Below, one piece after another: positions 23,281 to 31,913 of a stretch of DNA of 37,762 nt. Under the pieces are notes generated by a model, which saw only the letters and a list, made by a program, of their open reading frames with translations, did no database searches and had not been told where the DNA came from. Position numbers and translations under genes: made by a program. Origin of the DNA: BRH-c25 sp041690515. Its GTDB lineage: Bacteria > Bacillota > Clostridia > Lutisporales > Lutisporaceae. Location of the stretch: contig JAWLHF010000019.1 of the NCBI GenBank assembly GCA_041690515.1, forward strand, positions 1-37,762. Direction: 5' to 3'. Each line of letters starts with the position of its first letter. Positions within the stretch are counted from its first letter, which is position 1.

Positions 23281-26106
23281 TCATTGATTGTTCTGTTCAG
23301 GGAGTGCTTCTGTATTTTGCACAACTCCGGTCATATCATTCAACTGCCTTAAGATATTCTCCAACTCAGTAAGCTTTTGCCCGTATTCTGCCCAATTCCC
23401 AACCCTTTGCGCATTCTGTGCAGCGATGAAAGCAGCATTAGCATTTTTTATAAGATCCTGTACTGTGGCATCCGGAGTAACAGCAGGTGTCTTATCTGGT
23501 ACTGTAGGCTCTTCCGTACTTTCTTTTTGGGGAAATATGCTATCTAGCGCCTTATCCAAGGTATCCTCCATCACAACCCGGTTGTTAAAATACACTATTA
23601 CTTTCTTTTGTTCAGGTAATGCATTGGCATTCAGTGCTTTTACATAAATAGGCTCTACATATAGTATTGACTCCTCTATGGGTATGGTGAGCATATTTCC
23701 TCTAATAACCTGTGAGTTTCCCCCTGTGGCAAGCAAGTTAAGCTGTGGACCTATTATCGTGTCCTGGCTCACTATCCCTTCTACCTGCATAGGGCCTTCT
23801 ATTATTTTACCGGATGGAAAGCTGTAGAGTATCATCTCTCCATAATTGTCTCCGTCGTTCTTCACTGCAAGCCAGGATATCATATTTGTTTTTCCTTGAG
23901 GAGTATACGGCACCATTAAAAGGAACTCCTCCTTCTTGCTGTCCGGAAGTCTCATAACAAGATAAGTGGATTCTACTGATTCAGCATTTGCCTGTGTTGT
24001 GCTTGCACCGTAAATCTGTGTGGAAACATCCCAGACATCACTCTTATTATAAAATTCCCTGGCGTCTTTCATATGGTATTTCTTATATATATCCGCTTGT
24101 ATGTCAAACAGCATCTGAGGATATCTTATATGGCTCCTGATACCTTCCGGCATCTCATTCATTTCTTTGAAAAGTGTGGTGAAAATATTTGCATATGTTC
24201 TTATAAGCGGGTCTTCGGAATCTGAGATATAATAATCCATACTGCCGTTATATGCATCAATTACAACCTTTACTGAGTTGCGTACATAATTAACTGGGTT
24301 CTGATTGCTGATTTTTTCTGAATAAGGATATCTGCTGCTTACGGTGTAAGCATCTATAATCCAGTACAGCTTGCCATTATCAACTATTATATATGGGTCT
24401 TCATCATATACAAGAAACGGTGCGATTCTCTGAACTCTTTTGGTTATCTCCCTGTTAATGAGTATTCTGCTTTGGGAGTTTATGTCCTGTGATAATATAA
24501 AGTTTATTTTACCCTCTTTTACTGCAAAGAGTAACCTGTTCAACATACTAAGCCTGATTCCGCCTGTGCCATTATATTCTGTTTCTATGTTTTCATTGGT
24601 TGCAGGGTAGTCAAACTCCTTTTCCCTTGTATTGACAATGACAGGGTCTTTGGTCAACTCTCCAAAATAGATCTGAGGAGTATCTATATTTATATCAACA
24701 CTCGATACAACAGGCATATCTTTTATGAACAATCTGGGCTGACCAGATGATGTAACTTCATTAACCGGAGACATCGCAACACCATATCCATGAGTGTACT
24801 TAAGATACTTGTTTATCCATGAAGCTCCTTGAGCCTCTGTTTGTTTGGGTATATTAGCAGCTTGAAGCTCTCTTGCTGATATGAATACCTGACGATATAC
24901 TCCATTCACAGTATACCGGTCTATGTCCATGTCATAAAATTGATAATAGCTCTTCAATCCCTGTATCTGGTTGTATATATCCTTTGCCGGTCTGTAATCA
25001 TTAATAGGGATATTACTTATGGTAACACTGTTCTCCTCAATATCCTCCCTTGTTAGGACCTGATTTACAGAAAAGTCCATCTCCTGTACCTTGTCAAGAT
25101 TATATGCCTGATTGGTATAATTTATATTATTCTGCAGGAATTCTTCTTCCTTTGATACTTCGTTTGGTGCCACTAATATGCTCTGCACTGCCCCGTATAT
25201 CAATCCCGAAGCCACCATTGATATTACCAGGAGAAGCGGTCCAAAAGCAGCCAGTTTGATGCTTTTCCTATTCCTTGAAACTATCATCAGTACGGCTGTC
25301 AATATGCAGATCCCCATATATATATAGTAAGCAGGAAGATTTACTTTGACATCAGTATAGCTGGCGCCATATGCGACTCCCCTTGATGAATATAATAGAT
25401 CAAAGGTTCTAAGATAGAAGCCAAAGGCCAATACCAGGAAAAACAACCCTCCGAGAAACATAAGCTGTTTTGAAGCTGATCCAAGAATATTACGGTATAT
25501 ATTCTTCGGATTGTTAATTGACCTAACATCCATTTCATAATGTCCGTTAGTGGTTTTTGTGCTTAAGAAATTATACATATTGAACAGCAATGTAACAGCT
25601 GCGATTGCAAACACAAGCACCAACAGAAAATTATATACCTTATTCAGAAATGGAAGGGTGAAAATATAGTATCCAATATCCTTGCTGAATATGGGATCTG
25701 TCAGCTCAAAAGAGGTTTTGTTGATAAAAATAAGAAAATCATACCATATATCCAATACGAATACCAAGGATAAGATAAAAGATAATCCTAGGGATACCAT
25801 AAGATATATCCTCTTCCTAACCTTCTTCTCAACATTGGAGAGTATCACTCCGCTATGCTTTATGGAATGTACATTTATAGAGTTTAAATATAGATAAAAC
25901 AATGTGAAAATCGAAATTAATGCAGGAACAAAAAACTGTAATTGTGTAATGAGCTTTTTAAAGAAAACCTCTTTATAGCCAAGCTCTGAAAACCATTGAT
26001 AATCAATAAGATAAACTGCAATATTGCTGAAAAAGGCTATTACCAATACTAAGATGACTAGAATTATTGTAATGCCTTTGCCTCCTATCATTTTTAAACC
26101 TTTCAA
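23281..26106 (-). CDS. UPF0182 family large membrane protein
   Basis: This 941-residue protein of the UPF0182 (COG1615) family has no established function. The N-terminal third holds about seven hydrophobic segments, starting with GITIILVILVLVIAFFSNIA. The rest is a large, probably extracytoplasmic domain with typical family segments such as YTHGYGVAMSPVNEV and YPQMLFDIQADIYKKYHM. After residue about 860 comes a Pro/Thr/Glu-rich linker (EPTVPDKTPAVTPDATVQ) and a helical, Ala/Gln-rich tail. The start is taken as TTG 26106, five bases after GGGAGGAG; ATG 26091 is an alternative. It lies downstream of the two giant signalling genes on the same strand, with a 96-base gap. Confidence 0.88.
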   Translation of the reverse strand: MKGLKMIGGKGITIILVILVLVIAFFSNIAVYLIDYQWFSELGYKEVFFKKLITQLQFFVPALISIFTLFYLYLNSINVHSIKHSGVILSNVEKKVRKRIYLMVSLGLSFILSLVFVLDIWYDFLIFINKTSFELTDPIFSKDIGYYIFTLPFLNKVYNFLLVLVFAIAAVTLLFNMYNFLSTKTTNGHYEMDVRSINNPKNIYRNILGSASKQLMFLGGLFFLVLAFGFYLRTFDLLYSSRGVAYGASYTDVKVNLPAYYIYMGICILTAVLMIVSRNRKSIKLAAFGPLLLVISMVASGLIYGAVQSILVAPNEVSKEEEFLQNNINYTNQAYNLDKVQEMDFSVNQVLTREDIEENSVTISNIPINDYRPAKDIYNQIQGLKSYYQFYDMDIDRYTVNGVYRQVFISARELQAANIPKQTEAQGASWINKYLKYTHGYGVAMSPVNEVTSSGQPRLFIKDMPVVSSVDINIDTPQIYFGELTKDPVIVNTREKEFDYPATNENIETEYNGTGGIRLSMLNRLLFAVKEGKINFILSQDINSQSRILINREITKRVQRIAPFLVYDEDPYIIVDNGKLYWIIDAYTVSSRYPYSEKISNQNPVNYVRNSVKVVIDAYNGSMDYYISDSEDPLIRTYANIFTTLFKEMNEMPEGIRSHIRYPQMLFDIQADIYKKYHMKDAREFYNKSDVWDVSTQIYGASTTQANAESVESTYLVMRLPDSKKEEFLLMVPYTPQGKTNMISWLAVKNDGDNYGEMILYSFPSGKIIEGPMQVEGIVSQDTIIGPQLNLLATGGNSQVIRGNMLTIPIEESILYVEPIYVKALNANALPEQKKVIVYFNNRVVMEDTLDKALDSIFPQKESTEEPTVPDKTPAVTPDATVQDLIKNANAAFIAAQNAQRVGNWAEYGQKLTELENILRQLNDMTGVVQNTEALPEQNNQ

Positions 26107-26181
26107 TCTTACTCCTCCCATACATTATGCATACAAATAAATTATACAATTCTAAGGCTAAATATTCAATTAATGAATAAT

Positions 26182-26204
26182 AGTGCAGGTATTATACCTG
26201 CACT
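26182..26204 (-). terminator. Hairpin overlapping the stop codon of the downstream giant gene
   Basis: AGTGCAGGTA (26182-26191) and TACCTGCACT (26195-26204) are exact complements around TTA. The stop codon at 26203-26205 lies within the hairpin. The tail on the - strand (ATTATTCATTAATTG) is AT-rich but not a clean U run, so it is probably a moderate terminator. Confidence 0.6.
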
Positions 26205-29200
26205 AAAAAGCTGCAGCCATGATATCGGACAAAGTCTTCACATAATTGTAAGTGCCCGCATCAAATTCCTTGTTCTTTATAGACACCGACAGATATACCA
26301 ACCCTCTCAGTATACCCCTGTCTATCATAGGTACCGATATTACAGACTGCCAATCCGGCATTCCCATCATGGAGTCTATTCCCGGGTATCCGCTCCAATC
26401 TATCTGGTATTCTCCTACCCTGCTCTCCATGCATTTCTGTAATATGCTCTCATTGTAATACGCTTCTTCCACTTCATGGTCTACCAACTTCTTCCTCAGA
26501 AGCTTTCCTCTTATGCTGCATTCTCCTTCTTCTGTCTCTTCTACGTAGAATATTCCTCCTGTCTGTGCTTCTGATACTTCTATTACTCTTCCCAAAAAGC
26601 TGAACATCTTCTCTTCAAATGTCTTGTCGCTGTCTCTCTGAAGCTCAAGTATCTCCAGCATTGTCTCCACTTTCCGCTGGTCCTCCACCAAGTCCCCTGA
26701 TATTATTCCTTCCAGCCGGTCTATCCTCTTTATGTTCTTCCCCATATTGGGTTCATATATCCTGCTTCCGTTCCTTCCCGACTCCTTTACATGATACAAT
26801 GCCTGATCCGCTTTGTCTATCAAGTCCTTACCCCAGGTTCCGTGCTCCGGATATGATGATATTCCAAGACTTATGGTCAATGGTGTGTTCAGCCCTAAGA
26901 GCTTTGTATTCTCTATCTTCTTCCTTATCTTTTCTGCTACGCTGTAAGCTCCCTCTGCATCTGTCCCGGGCAGTAGTATTATTATCTCTTCTCCTCCGTA
27001 TCTTCCGCAGATGTCTCCTTTTCTTACACTGCTCATTATTATGCTGCTTACATTCTGCAGTATTTCGTCTCCCTTCTGATGTCCGAACCGATCGTTCACA
27101 CTTTTGAACTTGTCTATGTCTATCATTATTATGGAGAACTTTCCGCCTTCCTTTTCCACATACATGAACTCATTTGACAGTTCTGACTCAAAATGCTTCC
27201 TGGTATATAGCTTTGTCAGCTTATCAACCGTCGATACTATCTTCATGTTGTAGTTGTCCACCAATACATAGGCCACTTTTGCAGCCATCATGCAGAAGCG
27301 GCTGCTTTCTAAAGTAAAATTATTTATTATGCTATCGGTGTCCATATATATATATGCTATTATTGTTCCGCTTCCCGAATCCCTGTGCCTTCTTCTTTCC
27401 TCCACAAATTCCGTGCTGTCACTTTCCTTCGGTATCATCACAGGTATGCAGAATACTGCCGTTATGTCCTTGGGTATCAGTATGTCTCCCTTCCGGGTGT
27501 TGTATTCGAAGGTGTCACTTACTATTATGCTGTCTCTTTTCTGCTTGGCCTGCTCGACCACATATTTGTAGAAGGGGGCTTCCGAGTATCTGTTGTAAGA
27601 GGCTATGACATTAAGACTGTCATCCTCCTGTAGTGTGGCTATGAATGCATTCTTAGCCTGGGTTATTTCCGCAAATAGATCTATCATGTGCTTCAGGTTG
27701 CCTGTTTCATCATCGCTGAATCTGCTGACCAGCTCTTGTATCTTTCCCATGAATTTTATATGGGCACCTGAATCTACTCCACCGCTTACGGCTATTTCAT
27801 CTGTTTCCTTGTGTCTGTATATATCCCTGTATTCTGTATAATCAAAATATTTGTCTATTTCATGAAAGTCTATGTTCCCTCTCTGCTTGCTAAGAAACCT
27901 CTTCCCTATTATGTTTACCCTTCCTTTTTTGTATCCGGGCTTGTTCGTATTCGTGGTCAGCAGCTCTGCTACCTCTGACAGGCTTTCTTTTACAGAATTC
28001 CTGTCATGGGAGTTTATGAACCTCACTTTGTATTCATCGGGTACGTTATATACAAGCTTTCTAAGGTAATTCAGAGATGTGATAAGGTGTTTCAGGGCTT
28101 CTTTGTAATTCTTCTGCCCTGCAAGCTCCATTGCTATTGCTTTGTATACCTTCCACTTTATTTCATTGTTCTCCGCCGCCTCTATGCGCCCGGCAAGCTT
28201 TTTCAGACTTTCAAGCTTTTGTGTACCTTCCTTTAAAAGGGCTTCTACATACTTGTATCTGATTCTCAGCATCTCTGTATCTATATTGGCTGCAAAGCCC
28301 TTTCCTCTTTCGAGAATCTCCCTTGCCCTGTCCTCCATGCCCTTTGTAACGTATATTTCTGCAAGCTTGACACAGGCAGTACGCCCAAGCTTGTACAGGT
28401 TCTCGTCAAAGACCTTGTCCAAAAAGGCTCTGTCTCTCTCGTAGTCAGGCTTTCCGCTTTGCTGTATCTCTGAAAGCAGCTTCACAAAATGAGCCTCATA
28501 ATTCATCGTTATGCCCCAGCTTATACACATATCCACTGATTTTTGTGCATATTCCAATGCCTTTTCATACTCCCCCATGGCATAGAAGAATTCAGCATTA
28601 TGATGATAGAAAAACTGTAGGATATTTCCTGAATCCTTCAGATTATTAAGCAGTCCCTCTGAGGTATTTATATATATAGCTGCAGCCTTATAATCCTCCA
28701 TCTCAGTATTAGCAATAATGAGGTTAATATTTATCAAGCCCTTGATAACCATGTTCTGGGATATACGCACTACCTCCAGGGCTTTGTTATAATATTCAAT
28801 GGTTTCTACATAACGATCCTCTATCCTGTAAAGCTCAGCAAGGTTATTATAGCTTTTTTCCATTGCACTGAGATTATTCAGTTTCTGACTTACACTAAGG
28901 CATTTTTCATAGTACTCTCTGGATTTCTGGATGTCATTATAATAATCGGAATACACATAGCCTATGGAATTCAATGCGCTGGGTATGTATTTATATTCTG
29001 AGAGCCTTTCAAGGATTTTAATAGCCTTCATAAGTATTGACAGACTCTCCTCATACCTGTTCTTATTACATATAGTCCTTGCATATATCACCAGCATCCT
29101 TGCATAGAAACACTCGAACCTTTCCTTATCTATTGAATTTAAAACTCCCTCCAGAATCTTGATATAAGAATTGTACTTGCGCTTATTCGACATTATTTCA

Positions 29201-31668
29201 TTAAGGTTTATAACCATTTCATACAAGCCTTCAGGATAATCAACCTTCTTTAGCAGCTTCCTGGCTTTTATTGCATAATCAACGGTGCTTTTCTTGTCAT
29301 TCATCTTGTATAGTAGCGAAAACTTCTTAATGTATATATCTATCAGGGCTTTCAAATCATTAATTGAAGCAGTGGAGTTCTCCACCTCTCCGTAAAAATG
29401 CATTGACTTGCTGTATTCACCTATCTGTTCATATAATTCACCAAGCTTACTGCAGACAACCGCCTTTTCGCTGCTCACATCTTCCCGGTCAAACATACTG
29501 TATGACTGTTCAAGGAATTGAATTGCCTGATTGACCAAATTACTGGATATCATCTTTTCAGCTGAATTCATGAGGTACTCAATTGCTTCCTTGTATCTCA
29601 TGGATTTTGCCATATGATGGATCAACTCATCCTTATTCTCACGGTTTTCCTTGGCAAACTTATCCTCAAGTATATATGATGCTGTCAGATGGTACTTATG
29701 CTTTAGTTCCTGTGGCATTCTTTCATATATAGACTTCTTCAGGTTGATGGAGCTGAAGTCGAAGGAAATGCCCCAATCATCCACCTTTCGTGACAATACA
29801 TTAATTGTATCCAACTGGAAAAGCTGCTCATTCAGCTCACCTTCGTCCATATCAAGCATTTTTGCCAATATATCCGAGGATACGGCTGTATTGAATATAG
29901 ATACAGTTTTTATAATCTCCTTCTGTACATCACTGAGCTTGCTTATTTTGTTCAAAACCAGATCATCGATATTAAATGAGAGATTCAGGTTATCAAAATC
30001 TATCTGATTGAGAACCCATTCCCCTTTTTCATTGACAAAAATGAGGCTGTTCAAAAATAAATAATAGATGATTTCATATATGAATTTTGGATTTCCTTCT
30101 GTCTCTTTATATACTTTTGCAGCAAAATCCAGGCATGGCTTGTCCATGCCGAGTAAAAGCCTTATATACTCTGCAGTTTCATTTATATTGAGATTATTCA
30201 ACTCTATGGTCTCTGCATAACCGGCTTCTGTCAGCGAGGTGCAGAAATTCTTAAGCTTATCGTTCTCTTCAAGGCTTTCAGCTCCCGTTCCAAGGAGAAA
30301 ATATATCCTTCCTTTTCCTTCGCTTCTGATGATATAGTTTAAAACAGACAATGAATCCTCATCAATATAGTCAAAACCGCTCAAAGCTATGGCAAAGGAA
30401 TGCTTATTGGAAACCTCCAACAAGAAATTGCCAAGTCTGAATATCAATCTTACTTTATCCTCCTGCCTGATTACACTGCTGCATACTTGTGCAGAAGGTA
30501 CATTTGTTATCTCAGGAATTATGTATGATATATCCGTTATATACCTGTCGATTATATCCTTATCCACTGTCCTCATTAGGTCTTTTATCAACATGATTAT
30601 ATAATGGAAGCTGCATGACACTTCTTCATTCAAAGTGTTGAACTTTACCGTGATACCCTCCTGCTCAAGCCTGTATGCCGCTACCTTGATAAAAATCGAC
30701 TTGCCGGTTCCCATTGCCCCTTTTACTATGGTTGTTTTCGGTTGAATATTATTTTCGAAAATGTACCCCTTCGCAGTATCTGCTATCCTCTTAAGGTGAT
30801 GTTCTCTGGATACAAGGCTGGTGGCATAGCGGGGGAGCCTTTGGATGTATCTATTATCTATGATACTGAATTTCTTATCCAACCTTTTATTAATATCTTC
30901 TACTATCTTGTCTACGGATTCATATCTCTCTTCAGGTCTTAAAGCAGTGCATTTTCTGATGATTTCTGCCATATGCACCTTCTGCTTGTCTCCCGTTGAT
31001 TCGAATTTATCCAGCTCATCTATGAAATTAGAGCCTTCAATACCTGTTTTACTAATAATGTAGAACATAAGGGAACCAATTAGATAGATATCCGAGGCCT
31101 TTGAATAATCCCCAAATTGAAAGGCTTCCGGAGATTTAAAGTAATTGCCCTCCCTATCAAATATTACTGCTCTCTCGGCATCCTGAATATACGGCAGTTT
31201 ACAGACCTTTAATAAAACAGTATCTTTTATATTTACAACATAAAGTTCGTTTATATTAATGCTGCAGAGTAAAAAGCCTCTGAGATGCAAATATTTTAGC
31301 AGTGAACACAATTGTATCACCAGCTCTAGAAGCACGTCAAAATCCTGATCTTTTATAAACTCAAAAAGACCTACCCCGCTGAAGTGTTCGTAGGTATAAT
31401 AGTATTTGTTAGCAACTACTGGCTTGGTATCTATCTCCAGTATTTTGTTGAAGAAATAAAAATCTATCAGATTGGGATGATTCAGATTCCTATAGTCAGA
31501 CATGTTATGTTTCATGTAATCAATAAAATCCTCGGTTTCCTTCTGATGATTTATTATCCTAAGATTTTTGACCATATGGCCCCTTCGGTTATCTTCAACA
31601 ATTGCCGTACTCCCATAACGATCCTCATTACTAATCGCTATGACCTTGTATTGACTGTTTATGAACTG
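26203..31668 (-). CDS. Giant signalling protein A: pseudokinase-AAA-TPR-GAF-GGDEF-GAF (1821 aa)
   Basis: Residues about 10-275 have a protein-kinase-like fold with the late motifs kept (FKSPEAF, SDIYLIGSLMFY). The catalytic-loop aspartate is replaced (LLCSININEL where HRDxKxxN is expected) and there is no DFG, so it is probably a pseudokinase. Residues about 300-690 form a STAND/AAA_16-like ATPase (Walker A GAMGTGKS near 320, Walker B region FAIALSGFDYIDED near 431). TPR-type helices run from about 700 to 1190. A GAF-like domain (about 1305-1475) follows, then a GGDEF diguanylate cyclase (about 1484-1645) with GRYGGEEI and an RKGD inhibitory site five residues before it, and a final GAF-like domain (about 1686-1821). 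The start is TTG 31668 (GGGGGA upstream), matching the paralogue's MQFIN. The last ~795 residues are almost identical to paralogue B. Confidence 0.88.
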   Translation of the reverse strand, partial: QFINSQYKVIAISNEDRYGSTAIVEDNRRGHMVKNLRIINHQKETEDFIDYMKHNMSDYRNLNHPNLIDFYFFNKILEIDTKPVVANKYYYTYEHFSGVGLFEFIKDQDFDVLLELVIQLCSLLKYLHLRGFLLCSININELYVVNIKDTVLLKVCKLPYIQDAERAVIFDREGNYFKSPEAFQFGDYSKASDIYLIGSLMFYIISKTGIEGSNFIDELDKFESTGDKQKVHMAEIIRKCTALRPEERYESVDKIVEDINKRLDKKFSIIDNRYIQRLPRYATSLVSREHHLKRIADTAKGYIFENNIQPKTTIVKGAMGTGKSIFIKVAAYRLEQEGITVKFNTLNEEVSCSFHYIIMLIKDLMRTVDKDIIDRYITDISYIIPEITNVPSAQVCSSVIRQEDKVRLIFRLGNFLLEVSNKHSFAIALSGFDYIDEDSLSVLNYIIRSEGKGRIYFLLGTGAESLEENDKLKNFCTSLTEAGYAETIELNNLNINETAEYIRLLLGMDKPCLDFAAKVYKETEGNPKFIYEIIYYLFLNSLIFVNEKGEWVLNQIDFDNLNLSFNIDDLVLNKISKLSDVQKEIIKTVSIFNTAVSSDILAKMLDMDEGELNEQLFQLDTINVLSRKVDDWGISFDFSSINLKKSIYERMPQELKHKYHLTASYILEDKFAKENRENKDELIHHMAKSMRYKEAIEYLMNSAEKMISSNLVNQAIQFLEQSYSMFDREDVSSEKAVVCSKLGELYEQIGEYSKSMHFYGEVENSTASINDLKALIDIYIKKFSLLYKMNDKKSTVDYAIKARKLLKKVDYPEGLYEMVINLNEIMSNKRKYNSYIKILEGVLNSIDKERFECFYARMLVIYARTICNKNRYEESLSILMKAIKILERLSEYKYIPSALNSIGYVYSDYYNDIQKSREYYEKCLSVSQKLNNLSAMEKSYNNLAELYRIEDRYVETIEYYNKALEVVRISQNMVIKGLININLIIANTEMEDYKAAAIYINTSEGLLNNLKDSGNILQFFYHHNAEFFYAMGEYEKALEYAQKSVDMCISWGITMNYEAHFVKLLSEIQQSGKPDYERDRAFLDKVFDENLYKLGRTACVKLAEIYVTKGMEDRAREILERGKGFAANIDTEMLRIRYKYVEALLKEGTQKLESLKKLAGRIEAAENNEIKWKVYKAIAMELAGQKNYKEALKHLITSLNYLRKLVYNVPDEYKVRFINSHDRNSVKESLSEVAELLTTNTNKPGYKKGRVNIIGKRFLSKQRGNIDFHEIDKYFDYTEYRDIYRHKETDEIAVSGGVDSGAHIKFMGKIQELVSRFSDDETGNLKHMIDLFAEITQAKNAFIATLQEDDSLNVIASYNRYSEAPFYKYVVEQAKQKRDSIIVSDTFEYNTRKGDILIPKDITAVFCIPVMIPKESDSTEFVEERRRHRDSGSGTIIAYIYMDTDSIINNFTLESSRFCMMAAKVAYVLVDNYNMKIVSTVDKLTKLYTRKHFESELSNEFMYVEKEGGKFSIIMIDIDKFKSVNDRFGHQKGDEILQNVSSIIMSSVRKGDICGRYGGEEIIILLPGTDAEGAYSVAEKIRKKIENTKLLGLNTPLTISLGISSYPEHGTWGKDLIDKADQALYHVKESGRNGSRIYEPNMGKNIKRIDRLEGIISGDLVEDQRKVETMLEILELQRDSDKTFEEKMFSFLGRVIEVSEAQTGGIFYVEETEEGECSIRGKLLRKKLVDHEVEEAYYNESILQKCMESRVGEYQIDWSGYPGIDSMMGMPDWQSVISVPMIDRGILRGLVYLSVSIKNKEFDAGTYNYVKTLSDIMAAAF
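26207..28587. repeat. 2.38-kb near-identical direct repeat, copy 1 (in gene A)
   Basis: This stretch corresponds base for base, at a constant offset of 5,723, to 31930-34310 in the paralogue. By eye I found only two differences: A/G at 26281 versus 32004 (silent) and C/T at 28528 versus 34251 (Met/Ile). Outside these limits the two genes diverge abruptly. It covers the last TPRs, both GAF-like domains and the GGDEF domain. Confidence 0.93.
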
Positions 31669-31775
31669 CAATATAATTCCCCCATACACAGTAGGCCTGT
31701 GTGGTTAATAAGTACTTGAGTGTCTGCTCATGTTAATTGTGAAGTGTAAAGTATATTTATAATATTCTATCATAT

Positions 31776-31876
31776 GTGCACAAAAAAAAACAGTACAAAC
31801 AATATAGGAAAACCCAGTCTATAAGCCGCTTAGAGATAACTTGACGGTTATATTTGGGTTTTTCCTTTTCGTGCAC
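31776..31876 (-). ncRNA. Possible structured RNA / terminator between the two giant genes
   Basis: On the - strand, an outer stem joins 31855-31866 and 31806-31816. It encloses two small hairpins, ATAAC/GTTAT (31836-31851) and a 6-bp stem at 31818-31834, giving a three-way junction. Nine T residues follow about 16 bases later (complement of 31782-31790). The element lies after the stop of gene B and about 100 bases before the start of gene A. It may simply be the terminator of B, or a regulatory leader of A. It does not match a riboswitch class I know. Confidence 0.4.
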
Positions 31877-31913
31877 TGTTATTTAGTTAATCATTGCTCA
31901 AAATCAAGAATAT

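Noticed and set aside
26252..28444. Many + strand open frames of 65-162 codons inside gene A, repeated inside gene B
   Set aside because: They lie antisense to the giant genes, have no ribosome binding sites or family features, and are duplicated only because the underlying DNA is duplicated.
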